A stretch of DNA of 64,000 nucleotides, from assembly GCF_947493595.1 (NCBI RefSeq), contig NZ_CANLRL010000007.1, positions 124,001-188,000 of the forward strand. Direction: 5' to 3'. This document shows positions 8,080-17,309 of the stretch, one piece after another (position 1 is the first letter of the stretch; the number at the start of each line of letters is the position of its first letter). The position numbers and the translations under genes were made by a program. Under the pieces are notes generated by a model that worked only from the letters and a program-made list of their open reading frames with translations, was not told the origin of the DNA and did no database searches. This DNA comes from an uncultured Shimia sp. Lineage in GTDB: Bacteria; Pseudomonadota; Alphaproteobacteria; Rhodobacterales; Rhodobacteraceae.

Positions 8080-9209
8080 CAGGTCTCCTCCAGCTCCATG
8101 ATTACAAAGGCATCGTCCGCGCCAAAGGGCGCTGGGCGCTCGCAGGTGCTTTGGATTGCGACTGTTTGTCCGCTGTCGCCTGCATGTAAGATCGCGCCCA
8201 TGACCTCGACCACATGGAGGGCCAACTCGTTGTTGCAGCGATGTTGACGTCCATCGCGGATGGCGGCGGCCATATCTGCCAGGCCCGCGCCGCGGTAATT
8301 GGCATTGTCGCCATCATTGGGTTTGGAGAATGGGTGGCCGGTGGAAATCAGCGCTTCATCGTCGTCGCTTCGGACAAGCCGTAGTTGGCCACCGAAGAAG
8401 TTGGGGTCCGGCACATAGAGCGTGCCATCGAGGCCATAGATTTCCATGTTGTTGTGCTCATGGGATTTTACATCCCAGCTGGTGCCGTAACTGATAATCG
8501 CCCCACTTGCGAACTTCAGTATCGAATGCACGGTTGTCGGCGTTTCTACTGGAATTTGTTCGCCATTGCGTGGACCACAGGCAATCGTGCGGTGGCTACG
8601 TGGGCTGCTGCTCACGGCTGTCACACTTTCAACGGGGCCGAGCAACTGCACAAGGTTGGTCACGTAGTAGGGGGCCAAGTCGAAAATTGGACCCGCTCCA
8701 GGTAGGAAAAAGAAATCCGGATTTGGATGCCAATGCTCCATGCCACCGCTCATTACGTGGATGGTGCCCGAGGTCACTTGGCCAATTTCGCCGTTGTCCA
8801 AAATCTCGCGCGCTTTCTGGTGGCTCCCGCCCATGAAAGTGTCGGGGGCGGAGCCGATGCGTAGGTTGCGAGCGGCGGCCAGTTCAGAAAGCGTGGCGCC
8901 TTCTTCTGCAGTCAGCACAAAGGGTTTTTCCGAATAAACGTGCTTGCCGGCTTTCAGGATTTCACTCGATACCTCAAAATGCGCTGCCGGGATGGTCAGG
9001 TTGACCACAATTTCAATCTCCGGATCGGCCAAGAGTTCTTCAATGCTCAAGGCACGCAAGCCAAACTCGGCAGCCCGTGCCTCGGCGGCTTCTGGATTCA
9101 AGTCGGCGCAGGCGACAACTTTGTAGTTTTTGAAAAACTGTCCCATACGCATGTAGGTGGTGGAGATGTTGCCGCATCCAATGATGCCAACTTTCACTGC
9201 GGTTCCCAT
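8079..9209 (-). CDS. Gfo/Idh/MocA family sugar oxidoreductase (second copy)
   Basis: A 376-residue NAD(P)-dependent oxidoreductase with GIIGCGNIS (8-16) as the dinucleotide loop, EKP at 94-96, and GPIFDLAPYYVTNL around 173-186 in the substrate-site helix. The ATG at 9209 was chosen because the Rossmann fold starts six residues in and GAAGGA precedes it; a longer open frame upstream would overlap the previous gene. It is clearly diverged from the enzyme encoded at 5900-7015, so the two probably do different steps, such as oxidation of the glycoside and re-reduction of the released keto-sugar. That division is inference. Confidence 0.88.
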   Translation of the reverse strand: MGTAVKVGIIGCGNISTTYMRMGQFFKNYKVVACADLNPEAAEARAAEFGLRALSIEELLADPEIEIVVNLTIPAAHFEVSSEILKAGKHVYSEKPFVLTAEEGATLSELAAARNLRIGSAPDTFMGGSHQKAREILDNGEIGQVTSGTIHVMSGGMEHWHPNPDFFFLPGAGPIFDLAPYYVTNLVQLLGPVESVTAVSSSPRSHRTIACGPRNGEQIPVETPTTVHSILKFASGAIISYGTSWDVKSHEHNNMEIYGLDGTLYVPDPNFFGGQLRLVRSDDDEALISTGHPFSKPNDGDNANYRGAGLADMAAAIRDGRQHRCNNELALHVVEVMGAILHAGDSGQTVAIQSTCERPAPFGADDAFVIMELEET

Positions 9210-9211
9210 GA

Positions 9212-9958
9212 TCAAATGTCCTTCAGGTTGGCCATAGAGACAGATGCAAAACGTACTGCGTCGCTCGGATTGTCTTGTTCTGCAACCAGAATGGCATTGG
9301 GGGCCTGGTCGCGGATTTGGCGGATCAATCCGGGCCAATCCATCACGCCTTCCCCAATGTCGGACCAACCGTCTTCATCGAGGCCTTCTCCTTCCTTGGC
9401 GATGTCTTTGACATGCACTGCGACAAGGCGGTCTGCGTGTTTTGCGACAATCGGCGCTGGGTCCAAGCCTGCTCGGGCTACCCAGCCAAGGTCGGCTTCC
9501 CAGCCGATGTCCGGCGCGTTTTCCAGGATAATATCCATTGGGTAGCTGCCGCCCTCCAACGCTTCAAATTCAAAGTCGTGGTTGTGCCAGGAGAATGTCT
9601 TGCCAGCTGCGCGCACTTTTGCGCCGATCTCGGACAGCTCTTTGCCAAACGCTTGCCAGCCGGCTTTGTCGGCTGGGCGTGCTTCGGCCACGAGGTAAGG
9701 TACGATGATGTGTTTGATGCCAAGGGTATCCGCAAGCATCATAGCGCCGTCAAAGTTGTCGCGCAGGTCGTCGATGCCAAAGTGACCACTTGGCATGGTC
9801 AAGCCATTCGCAGACATGGCCTCAGCGAAGGAGTCGGGATCGCCGTAAACGCCACCATAACCTTCCACGCTGGTGTAGCCGAGTTCGGCCAAGTTCGACA
9901 GAAACGCTTCTTGGCTCGCGACATTGCGCGAGGAGTACAGTTGGAATGAAAAGCTCAT
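9212..9958 (-). CDS. Sugar phosphate isomerase/epimerase-like TIM-barrel protein (short form)
   Basis: A 248-residue AP-endonuclease-2/xylose-isomerase-like TIM barrel. Conserved blocks are WHNHDFEF, EADLGWVARAG, VHVKDIA and a final VAEQDNP, which supply the His/Glu/Asp metal ligands. It is the first catabolic gene after the ABC transporter ATPase (21-base gap) and is followed after 2 bases by the second Gfo/Idh/MocA gene. Cytoplasmic sugar isomerase, epimerase or keto-glycoside lyase are all possible; the sequence alone does not decide. Confidence 0.86.
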   Translation of the reverse strand: MSFSFQLYSSRNVASQEAFLSNLAELGYTSVEGYGGVYGDPDSFAEAMSANGLTMPSGHFGIDDLRDNFDGAMMLADTLGIKHIIVPYLVAEARPADKAGWQAFGKELSEIGAKVRAAGKTFSWHNHDFEFEALEGGSYPMDIILENAPDIGWEADLGWVARAGLDPAPIVAKHADRLVAVHVKDIAKEGEGLDEDGWSDIGEGVMDWPGLIRQIRDQAPNAILVAEQDNPSDAVRFASVSMANLKDI

Positions 9959-9979
9959 GAAAGTCTCCAGAAATGAGCG

Positions 9980-11062
9980 TCAAAGACGGTTTTCAGTTGA
10001 TTTGTCAAAGAGGGATCCCTGAGCGGGATCAAAGCCGATTTTGAGTGCGTCGCCTGCAGCCACACTGGCTTTGCCACTCATGCGGAAGCGGAATGGGATT
10101 CCGGCGAGCGTGGTGTAAATCAGTGTGTCAGAGCCCATCGGCTCTACCAATTCCACAGTGATTTCAGCGGTGAAGGGTTGGTGATCTACGTCTGTTCCGG
10201 TGATGACGGACTCTGGGCGGATGCCGAGCCAAGCCGGACGCGCCGTCAGCGCGCCCTGCGAGGCGTCATATCCCGTGAGAGGGAAGTGCATGTCTGCGGA
10301 TAGGAATTCTCCGCCGCCATCGGTAATGGAGCCCTCAAAAAAGTTGATCGTGGGAGACCCAATGAATCCCGCCACATATTTGTTGGACGGACGGTTGTAG
10401 ACTTCTGATGGGCTCGCGATCTGTTGCACCACACCGCCGCGCATGATGGCAATGCGATCGGCGAGGGTCATGGCCTCGACCTGATCGTGCGTCACGTAGA
10501 TCATCGTGTTGTCGAGCTTCTGGTGCAGGAGTTTGAGTTCCACCCGCAAGTCCGCTCGCAGTTTGGCATCCAGGTTGGACAGCGGCTCATCAAACAGGAA
10601 CACGTCCACGTCGCGTACCAGAGCTCGACCAATTGCAACCCGTTGGCGTTGTCCGCCGGAGAGAGCGGCTGGCTTGCGCTTTAGTAATGGTTCGATCTGC
10701 AGGATTTCAGCGGCACGTGCCACGCGCTTTGCGATTTCCGGTTTTGGAACTTTGGCGTTTTTCAAACCAAACGACAGGTTCCCTTCTACCGACATCTGCG
10801 GGTACAGCGCGTAGGATTGGAACACCATGCCAATGCCACGCTCAGACGGTTCTTCCCAAGTTACATTGCGGCCGCCGATGTGAATTTCACCATCCGTGAT
10901 GTCCAGCAGTCCAGCGATGCAGTTGAGCAAAGTGGATTTGCCACAGCCAGAAGCCCCAAGAAGTACAAGAAACTCGCCCTCTTGGATGTCGATGTTGAGT
11001 TTGTCCAAAACGCGCACGGCGCCAAACTCTAGAGTGAGGTCTTTTACGTTTATGTTGGTCAT
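9980..11062 (-). CDS. Sugar ABC transporter ATP-binding protein (MalK/UgpC/GtsD type)
   Basis: A 360-residue ATPase with Walker A GASGCGKST at 36-44, signature LSGGQRQR, Walker B VFLFDEPLSNLD and the switch His in YVTHDQ. The extra C-terminal ~120 residues form the MalK-type regulatory OB-fold domain (IRPES motif). It energises the two permeases encoded just upstream and lies 2 bases after the second permease stop. CUT1-family ATPases of this type import oligo- or monosaccharides. Confidence 0.93.
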   Translation of the reverse strand: MTNINVKDLTLEFGAVRVLDKLNIDIQEGEFLVLLGASGCGKSTLLNCIAGLLDITDGEIHIGGRNVTWEEPSERGIGMVFQSYALYPQMSVEGNLSFGLKNAKVPKPEIAKRVARAAEILQIEPLLKRKPAALSGGQRQRVAIGRALVRDVDVFLFDEPLSNLDAKLRADLRVELKLLHQKLDNTMIYVTHDQVEAMTLADRIAIMRGGVVQQIASPSEVYNRPSNKYVAGFIGSPTINFFEGSITDGGGEFLSADMHFPLTGYDASQGALTARPAWLGIRPESVITGTDVDHQPFTAEITVELVEPMGSDTLIYTTLAGIPFRFRMSGKASVAAGDALKIGFDPAQGSLFDKSTENRL

Positions 11063-11064
11063 AG

Positions 11065-12006
11065 TCAGCCCTTTACTGCACCGGCTGCAATGCCGCGCAC
11101 GAAGAGTTTGCCGGAGGCAAAGTAGATGATGAGAGGGACAAGGCCGGTGAGCATGGTTGCGGCCATGTTGACGTTGTATTCTTTGACGCCCTGCACTGAG
11201 TTCACGATGTTGTTGAGCTGCACCGTCATTGGATAGGTGTCCGGCTTGGTGAAGATCACACCAAAGAGAAAGTCGTTCCAGATGCCGGTGACTTGCAGGA
11301 TGATCGCCACAACAAAGATTGGCAGGGCCATTGGCAACATGATCTGAAAATAGATCTGCCAGAAGCCAGCGCCATCAACCCGTGCCGCTTTGAAGAGCTC
11401 TTCTGGTACCGAGGCGAAGTAGTTGCGGAACAGTAGGGTCAGGATCGGCATGCCGAAGATTGTGTGTACGATCACCAATCCCCAGATGCTGCCCATTAGG
11501 CGTATCTTGGTGCCGGTTATGAGCGAAAGTCCTTCGCCGGCTTCACGCAGGAGGATCACTATGGGATAAATCATCACCTGATAGGGAATAAATGCACCAA
11601 AAATCAGGATGGTGAAGAAAACTTCGGAGCCCTTGAACTTCCACAGTGACAAGGCGTAGCCATTTACCGATGCAATGGCGATGGAGATCACTACAGAGGG
11701 AACAAGGATTTGAACCGAATTCCAGAAGCCACGGGACAGGCCATCACAGTTTATACCGGTGCAGGCCTCGGCCCAAGCTTTGACCCACGGCTCAAATGTG
11801 ATTTCCACCGGAGGAGCAAAGACGTTCCCAAAGCGGATTTCCGGCATGCCTTTGAGCGACGTCACCATCATTACGTAGAGTGGTAACAGGTAGTAGAGTG
11901 CGGCCACAAAAAGCGTGCCATAAAGCATAATGTTTGTTGGGGTGAGGCGCTTGCGGGGTTTGGTCCCGCGCGGAGCTGCGCTAAGGGCGACGGGGGTATC
12001 AGTCAC
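11065..12006 (-). CDS. Sugar ABC transporter permease (MalG/GtsC-like)
   Basis: A 313-residue inner-membrane protein with six predicted helices and the EAA loop EELFKAARVDGAGFWQIYF that docks on the ATPase. A periplasmic stretch with TGINCDGL resembles glucose-type GtsC permeases. The chosen start is the GTG at 12006: GGAGG lies 8 bases upstream and GTGACTGA overlaps the stop of the preceding permease by 8 bp, a typical coupled arrangement. An ATG five codons earlier would sit on that Shine-Dalgarno sequence. It works with the adjacent permease, ATPase and binding protein. Confidence 0.9.
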   Translation of the reverse strand: MTDTPVALSAAPRGTKPRKRLTPTNIMLYGTLFVAALYYLLPLYVMMVTSLKGMPEIRFGNVFAPPVEITFEPWVKAWAEACTGINCDGLSRGFWNSVQILVPSVVISIAIASVNGYALSLWKFKGSEVFFTILIFGAFIPYQVMIYPIVILLREAGEGLSLITGTKIRLMGSIWGLVIVHTIFGMPILTLLFRNYFASVPEELFKAARVDGAGFWQIYFQIMLPMALPIFVVAIILQVTGIWNDFLFGVIFTKPDTYPMTVQLNNIVNSVQGVKEYNVNMAATMLTGLVPLIIYFASGKLFVRGIAAGAVKG

Positions 12007-12931
12007 GGCCTTTGCCTCCAAATTCGAGATAGGCCCATGGGATAAGCACCACGAGGACCGAAAGTAGCATCATGGTGGAGGCCGCGAAGCCTTGGCCAAG
12101 GTTCTGAGCCTGGAACATTTTTTCAATGACATATTTGGCGGGCACTTCGGACGCGATGCCGGGACCACCCGAGGTTTGTGCCACCACTAGGTCGTAGACC
12201 TTGATGATGCCTGCAGCGATCAGAACCAGAGCCGTTACAAAAATCGGACGCATCATTGGAACGACAATGAAGATGTAGGTCTTCCACACTGGAATGCCTT
12301 CAACGCGTGAGGCTTTCCAGATGTCTTCGTCGATGCCGCGCAAGCCTGCCAGCAGGATCACCATGATAAAGCCTGAGCCTTGCCAGATACCTGCGATCAG
12401 AATGCCGTAGATTACGATGCTGGGGTTGTTCAGCGGGTCAAAAGTGAAGCTTTCCCAGCCCCAACGCTGTACCACGCCTTGAATGCCGAATTGAGGGTTC
12501 AGAATCCACTGCCAGACGAGACCGGTTACAACAAAGCTGAGCGCGAAGGGGTAAAGGAATATGGTGCGGAACACCCCTTCGCCGCGGATTTTTCGATCCA
12601 GAAGTGCGGCCAAAACAAAGCCGATCAAAAGGCTCAGTACCAATGAACAAATGCCATAAATCGCGAGGTTCTCAATTGAGACAAGCCAGCGGCGTGTGCT
12701 CCAAAGACGCTCATATTGGTCCAGTCCTACCCATTTGTCAGGCGCGGGCAGCAGTTTGGATTTGGTGAACGAATGGTAGATCGTCCAGACGGTACAGCCG
12801 ATGAACACCACAAGCGCGGTAAAAATCATCGGTATAGCGGCAAGTTTCGCCGTCATGTTTTTGAAAAGGCGGTTGGGCCGCTTGGTGGTCGTCCGAGGCG
12901 ACTCCACATCTGCGCCGTCTGTCACAGCCAT
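11999..12931 (-). CDS. Sugar ABC transporter permease (MalF/GtsB-like)
   Basis: A 310-residue polytopic protein with six helices and the EAA loop EDIWKASRVEGIPVWKTYIF. The ATG at 12931 was chosen: GGAG lies 8-11 bases before it, and the more upstream open frame crosses the 13007-13037 hairpin and overlaps the binding-protein gene. It is first of the membrane genes after the binding-protein gene and pairs with the permease that overlaps its 3' end. Substrate class is carbohydrate, by family. Confidence 0.9.
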   Translation of the reverse strand: MAVTDGADVESPRTTTKRPNRLFKNMTAKLAAIPMIFTALVVFIGCTVWTIYHSFTKSKLLPAPDKWVGLDQYERLWSTRRWLVSIENLAIYGICSLVLSLLIGFVLAALLDRKIRGEGVFRTIFLYPFALSFVVTGLVWQWILNPQFGIQGVVQRWGWESFTFDPLNNPSIVIYGILIAGIWQGSGFIMVILLAGLRGIDEDIWKASRVEGIPVWKTYIFIVVPMMRPIFVTALVLIAAGIIKVYDLVVAQTSGGPGIASEVPAKYVIEKMFQAQNLGQGFAASTMMLLSVLVVLIPWAYLEFGGKGRD

Positions 12932-13006
12932 GGCTTGGGTCTCCAGCCTGATGGGTCTGAGTTTGACCTCCATCAGGTCCGATATGGGGAAAAGGGTCAG
13001 CAGGAA

Positions 13007-13037
13007 TACGGAGCCTGCCCTAGGGGCGGGCTCCGTA
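13007..13037 (-). other. Stem-loop between binding-protein and permease genes
   Basis: Two 14-base arms (13024-13037 and 13007-13020) pair with a single mismatch around a 3-base loop, starting 8 bases after the binding-protein stop. No T-run follows. In sugar ABC operons such structures protect or terminate the upstream message so that much more binding protein than permease is made; that role is inferred here. Confidence 0.75.
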
Positions 13038-13044
13038 CTTTGGA

Positions 13045-14274
13045 TTAGTCCGCGTCTGCGATGATCTCGGCATATTTTGCTTGAGCATCTGCCGCTGAGT
13101 AGGACGGGTCGTTCCAAAACTCGACCATCAGGTCTTCGATCTGAGTAGAAGTGTCTGCCGACAGAACCTGGTCGCCAGATTGCAGAATGTTGCCGGAAGC
13201 CAAGATCTCCAGACCTTTCTTCATGCAGTCATTTGCAGCTGTGAGGTCGATGTCGCCGCGCACGGGCAACGAGCCTTTTTTCAGGTTGAAGTTCACCTGT
13301 ACTTCTGGGCTCAGGAGCAGTTTGGCCAGCTCCTTCTGCGCCGCTTCGATTTCAGGATCGTCTTGTTTCGGGAAGTAGAACGCGTCGCCACCGGTGGAAA
13401 TGATTTCGTTCACACCCAGACCTGGCAGACAGGTGTAATCCTGACCCGCAACTTGACCGGCCACCTGGAATTCCCCCTGTGCCCAGTCCCCCATAACCTG
13501 GCCGCCAGCTTGACCAGTGATCACGAGGTTGGTGGCTTGGTTCCAGTCTTGAACTTTTGAGTTCGCGGCCATGGCCCGTGCCGCTGCGGCAGCTTCAAAC
13601 ACCTTGGCCATTTCCGGGCCTGCCGCAGCATCGGCGTCTTTGTTGACGTTGATTTTGTTCCATAGGTCAGGGCCACCCACCGCCACATTAATCACGCCAA
13701 AGGCACCGGAAGACTGCCAGGCTTGCTGGCCCATCGCGAGTGGGATTTTGCCAGCGGCTTCAAGCGCAGGGGCAGAAGCAACAAACTCATCCCAATTGGA
13801 CGGCACGTCGACGCCAGCGTCAGCGTAGGCTTGATGACTGAGCCAAATCCATTGCCAGGAGTGGATGTTGACCGGTGCGCAATAGATTTTGCCGTCAACT
13901 GTGCAGCTGTCGAGCAGGGAAGTCGGATTGACCGTGTCAGCCCAACCTTCGGCGGTCGCGACGTCGGTCAAATCAAGCATCAAGCCAGCTTCGATAAGCT
14001 CTTCCGCCTGGCGGCCGTGGTTCAGTTGTGTTGCATGCATTGGATCGCCGCCGATGATCCGGCTGACAATGATTGGGCGGGCGGTCCCACCAGAACCGGC
14101 AATGGCGCCGTCTACCCAATTGTTGCCAGTCGCATCAAAGGCTTTGGCAAACTCTGCGACCGCAGCGGCTTCTCCGCCTGATGTCCACCAGTGAGTGACT
14201 TCAAGGTCTGCTGCGGACACGGCGCCGGCCGCACAAAATGCAATCGCGGCCGTGGTTGCTTTGTATAAGTTCAT
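13045..14274 (-). CDS. Sugar ABC transporter periplasmic binding protein (GtsA-like)
   Basis: A 409-residue exported solute-binding protein (cluster B/UgpB type). The N-terminus NLYKATTAAIAFCAAGAVSAAD is a signal peptide, and the mature protein starts with EVTHWWTSGGEAAAV, a block characteristic of GtsA-like glucose/mannose-type binding proteins. Of the tandem ATGATG the second (14274) is preferred because it leaves five bases after GGAGG. It heads the leftward operon downstream of the LacI-controlled promoter. The actual ligand may be a glycoside rather than a free sugar, given the catabolic genes. Confidence 0.92.
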   Translation of the reverse strand: MNLYKATTAAIAFCAAGAVSAADLEVTHWWTSGGEAAAVAEFAKAFDATGNNWVDGAIAGSGGTARPIIVSRIIGGDPMHATQLNHGRQAEELIEAGLMLDLTDVATAEGWADTVNPTSLLDSCTVDGKIYCAPVNIHSWQWIWLSHQAYADAGVDVPSNWDEFVASAPALEAAGKIPLAMGQQAWQSSGAFGVINVAVGGPDLWNKINVNKDADAAAGPEMAKVFEAAAAARAMAANSKVQDWNQATNLVITGQAGGQVMGDWAQGEFQVAGQVAGQDYTCLPGLGVNEIISTGGDAFYFPKQDDPEIEAAQKELAKLLLSPEVQVNFNLKKGSLPVRGDIDLTAANDCMKKGLEILASGNILQSGDQVLSADTSTQIEDLMVEFWNDPSYSAADAQAKYAEIIADAD

Positions 14275-14304
14275 CATATCCTCCCAATGTCGGCCAATGC
14301 GGCC

Positions 14305-14320
14305 ATGTAATCGATTACAT
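14305..14320. promoter_or_regulatory. LacI-type operator 1
   Basis: A perfect 16-bp palindrome, ATGTAATCGATTACAT. With the central CG step and 14-bp core it is the classical shape of a LacI/GalR operator. It lies about 31 bp upstream of the binding-protein ATG, just downstream of a possible minus-strand promoter, where a bound repressor would block initiation. The same 14-bp core is repeated at 14396-14409. Confidence 0.88.
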
Positions 14321-14329
14321 CTCCTCCCA

Positions 14330-14358
14330 GACATACCCGTCTCATTCCGAAGCCGTAA
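14330..14358 (-). promoter_or_regulatory. Candidate promoter of the sugar transport/catabolism operon
   Basis: Reading leftward, TTACGG (14353-14358) and TATGTC (14330-14335) are separated by 17 bp, acceptable -35 and -10 boxes for a sigma-70-like promoter. Transcription would begin near or inside operator 1. Matches to consensus are only partial. Confidence 0.4.
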
Positions 14359-14383
14359 GCATTTGCGCTATTATTTGGACCGG

Positions 14384-14411
14384 TTGACAGACGTGTGTAA
14401 TCGATTACATA
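14384..14411 (+). promoter_or_regulatory. Candidate lacI-type gene promoter overlapping operator 2
   Basis: A perfect -35 box TTGACA (14384-14389) is followed after 16 bp by TACATA (14406-14411). Operator 2 covers the spacer end and -10 box, so the repressor would also shut off its own gene. Confidence 0.5.
14396..14409. promoter_or_regulatory. LacI-type operator 2
   Basis: TGTAATCGATTACA, a perfect 14-bp palindrome identical to the core of operator 1. Centre-to-centre distance from operator 1 is 90 bp, close to whole helical turns, so a looped tetramer or paired dimers could bind both. It lies 60 bp before the regulator's ATG. Confidence 0.88.
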
Positions 14412-14468
14412 TCGGTAACTCGCAGAAGTGAATTGAGTCAATAAATAATTTGAGGCCCAAAAATAATA

Positions 14469-15503
14469 ATGAGAAGTGCCAAGCCCAAGGTTATCGATGT
14501 TGCCCGTTTGGCAGGGGTTTCAACCGCGACGGTAAGTCGGGTCTTGAACGACCCCTCCATGGTATCTGAGGCCACGAGGGAGGCCGTTCAAAAAGCGGTT
14601 CAAGACACGGGGTACCGTGTCAATAGGGCGGCTCGAAATCTGCGAACAAACAGGTCTCGAACGGTTCTAGCTTTGGTGCCAAATCTATCCAACCCATTCT
14701 TTTCAAATATCCTTTCCGGGTTGGAGCGGGAATTAAATGCGTCTGACTATAGCTTGCTTGTTACCGATAGCAGCGACGTCACATTAAGCAGCGACCAACT
14801 TCAGCGATACATCTCTGCCGGGCAAGCCGACGGGTTGATAATTTTGGATGGAGATATCGATCAGCGTGAGCTTGAGGCGCTGCAAGCGGTGCTAGCTACA
14901 GTTCCGGTGGTTTTTGCTTGTGAATGGGTGGAGGGATTTGCCTGTCCATCCGTACGGGCGGACAACTCAGAAGGGATTCGCATGCTTGTGGATCACCTCT
15001 GGGAGCTAGGGCACCGCAGGTTTGGCCATGTCGCCGGGCCGAGCACCAATGTACTGTCCCGGAAGAGGCAAGAAGCGTTTGCAAAGTTCGTGCGTATACG
15101 AGGTGGTGACCTGCGGCAGGCGTGGATGTTGCCGGGGAACTTCTCAATAGAGGCAGGCAAAATAGCAGCCAAGAAAGTGGCTACACTTCAAAATGGTCCA
15201 ACGGCTTGGATTTGCGCAAGTGACCAGATCGCGTTCGGATTGATCGCAGGGCTGACAGATGCCGGGGTGAAGGTGCCTGATGATCTATCCGTAACGGGGT
15301 TTGACAATATCGAAATGACCGAGGTGTTTAACCCGCCGCTGACAACGATCCATCAACATCGCAACAAGATGGGCAACGAGGCTGCACGACAACTGTTGCA
15401 TCAGTTGAAAGGTAGCCACAAGGTCATCAACGAACCGACCGTGATGCCGGTCTACCTGGTTGCGCGAAAAAGCACTGGGCCCGTTACGCAGGCGCGTGTT
15501 TAA
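14469..15503 (+). CDS. LacI/GalR-family transcriptional repressor of the sugar locus
   Basis: A 344-residue regulator. The N-terminal helix-turn-helix [20 protein letters not shown] and hinge are followed by a periplasmic-binding-protein-like effector domain (about 60-335) with the usual SNPFFS and GFDNIE blocks. It is divergent from the binding-protein gene, and two identical palindromes lie between them, which strongly suggests it represses the leftward operon and itself and is released by an imported sugar. Its 3' end overlaps the end of moaA by 4 bp, convergently. Confidence 0.93.
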   Translation: MRSAKPKVIDVARLAGVSTATVSRVLNDPSMVSEATREAVQKAVQDTGYRVNRAARNLRTNRSRTVLALVPNLSNPFFSNILSGLERELNASDYSLLVTDSSDVTLSSDQLQRYISAGQADGLIILDGDIDQRELEALQAVLATVPVVFACEWVEGFACPSVRADNSEGIRMLVDHLWELGHRRFGHVAGPSTNVLSRKRQEAFAKFVRIRGGDLRQAWMLPGNFSIEAGKIAAKKVATLQNGPTAWICASDQIAFGLIAGLTDAGVKVPDDLSVTGFDNIEMTEVFNPPLTTIHQHRNKMGNEAARQLLHQLKGSHKVINEPTVMPVYLVARKSTGPVTQARV

Positions 15504-16504
15504 CCGCCTGTGTGGCTCATGTGGCGCGACATTTGACCGTCAACCTTCTGGCGGGAGTAATCAAAATCATGTCCCTTAGGTTTGAGTGCAATGGCAGCTC
15601 GGATGGCATCTTCCAACGCCGCGTCGCCTTCGCTTCCGCGTAAAGCGCCGCGCAGATCGGCCATATCTTCTTGTCCCAAGCACATAAACAGCTGTCCTGT
15701 ACAGGTGAGGCGCACACGGTTGCAGCTTTCACAGAAGTTATGGGTCATTGGGGTAATGAAACCAATTTTTTGCCCGGTTTCCTCAAGTTTGACGTAACGC
15801 GCGGGTCCCCCCGTGCGCTCGGCCAAGTCGGTCAAGGTATAGCGTTCCGCTAGTTTGCCTCGAAGTTCGTCTAGAGACCAATACTGACCTATGCGGTCCT
15901 CATTACCCAAATCGCCCATGGGCATGACTTCGATCCAGGTCATATCCATATCACGATTTGCGCACCATTCTGCGAGGGTGAAGAGTTCGTCTTCGTTGAA
16001 CCCTTTGAGTGCGACAGCATTGATTTTAATGCGTAGGCCTGCTGCCTGTGCGGCGTCGATTCCTCGCATCACTTGTTCCAGCCGGCCCCATCGCGTGATT
16101 TCGGCAAACTTCTTATCGTCGATAGTATCAAGAGAAATGTTCACCCGGCGCACGCCGTACGCGTAGAGCTCTTCCGCAAAGCGCTCGAGTTGTGACCCAT
16201 TTGTTGTAAGGGTGAGTTCTTTGAGGGCACCGCTGTCTAGATGACGCTTCATGCCTTTGAAGAAGGTCATGATGTCGCGACGCACAAGAGGCTCCCCGCC
16301 TGTGATGCGCAGTTTCTCCACGCCCAGCCGGATGAAAGTAGAGCACATGCGGTCCAATTCCTCGAGCGTCAGAAGCTCCTTTTTGGGGAGGAACGTCATA
16401 TTCTCGGCCATGCAATATACGCAGCGGAAATCACATCTGTCTGTGACGGATACACGCAGGTAAGACACGGCGCGGTGGAACGGATCAATCAATGGTGTGG
16501 TCAT
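15500..16504 (-). CDS. moaA: GTP 3',8-cyclase, molybdenum cofactor biosynthesis
   Basis: A 334-residue radical SAM enzyme. The N-terminal cluster is held by C24, C28 and C31 (CDFRCVYC), the second [4Fe-4S] cluster by the [13 protein letters not shown] block, and the protein ends in GG as active MoaA proteins do. It converts GTP to 3',8-cyclo-7,8-dihydro-GTP, the first step of molybdopterin synthesis. The ATG at 16504 matches the normal MoaA N-terminus; the frame open upstream adds 53 residues that do not look coding. No other moa gene is adjacent. Confidence 0.95.
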   Translation of the reverse strand: MTTPLIDPFHRAVSYLRVSVTDRCDFRCVYCMAENMTFLPKKELLTLEELDRMCSTFIRLGVEKLRITGGEPLVRRDIMTFFKGMKRHLDSGALKELTLTTNGSQLERFAEELYAYGVRRVNISLDTIDDKKFAEITRWGRLEQVMRGIDAAQAAGLRIKINAVALKGFNEDELFTLAEWCANRDMDMTWIEVMPMGDLGNEDRIGQYWSLDELRGKLAERYTLTDLAERTGGPARYVKLEETGQKIGFITPMTHNFCESCNRVRLTCTGQLFMCLGQEDMADLRGALRGSEGDAALEDAIRAAIALKPKGHDFDYSRQKVDGQMSRHMSHTGG

Positions 16505-16628
16505 GGCATATTGGTAATGGCACAAGCGGAGATGAGCAAGAGCGGCTAAAGTGGTAGGCGATCTTGCTGCAAATTTGCGATCGGCTGGTGGTGATCCTGT
16601 TGGTGTTAGCAAGACAGGATTGGTTTTC

Positions 16629-17309
16629 CTAGCGCATGTTTCGAGACGCTTCTTTGACGGCAAACGGCTTCATTTCGGAACTGTGACGTTCCAGGAATGC
16701 GGTCACGCGCTCTGGGTCATGTTTGGACAGGTCGCGAAGCCACCAGCCAATGGCTTTCTGAATGAACCATGTGTGATCTGTCACATAGCCTGCAGCCCAT
16801 TCCAAAACCCGATCTCTGGCTTCGAGCTCCGCGGGTTTGGGGAAATTCTGTTTGGTCCAAGGTAGAGTGATAACCAGGGCCGCCCGTCGGGTCCACATAT
16901 GTTCGGAGATGGTCCATGTTTCCACCATGTCCAAGCGGGACGGGTCGGCTACCAGGCGTTTTTGACCGGCCATGCACGCGTGATCCGCAATGGCCCAACT
17001 GTCGAACTCAGGCACCCAACTTGCTATCAATTGCCAGGCCTCTTCGTCAGGTCGCAAGCGGGCTTGCGTCAAGACTTTTGCGGCTGCAATGCGTGCTTCG
17101 AAAATGTTTGTTTGCCAGAGGTCGGACGCAAGTGTGACACGTTGATCAACCGTCAGGTTTTGGCGCCATGACTTTGTGATATCATTCAGAGCCGGATTGG
17201 CGATGCCTAATACCGGCCTGGATTGTTTATGGTATTTTGCCATCCCCTCGGCGCGACCGGGTTCAACTAAGGCTTCCAGCGCGCCTAGCGCATCCTGAAT
17301 CTGCATCAT
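16629..17309 (-). CDS. DNA alkylation repair (AlkD-like) HEAT-repeat protein
   Basis: A 226-residue all-helical protein of the AlkD DNA glycosylase family. Diagnostic blocks are [10 protein letters not shown], which carries the Trp/Asp pair of the base-excision site, and [17 protein letters not shown] near the C-terminus. Known AlkD enzymes remove cationic alkylated bases such as 3-methyladenine and 7-methylguanine. Its ATGATG overlaps the TGA of glmS, so it is probably translated from the glmU-glmS message, an unusual place for a repair gene. Confidence 0.85.
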   Translation of the reverse strand: MMQIQDALGALEALVEPGRAEGMAKYHKQSRPVLGIANPALNDITKSWRQNLTVDQRVTLASDLWQTNIFEARIAAAKVLTQARLRPDEEAWQLIASWVPEFDSWAIADHACMAGQKRLVADPSRLDMVETWTISEHMWTRRAALVITLPWTKQNFPKPAELEARDRVLEWAAGYVTDHTWFIQKAIGWWLRDLSKHDPERVTAFLERHSSEMKPFAVKEASRNMR

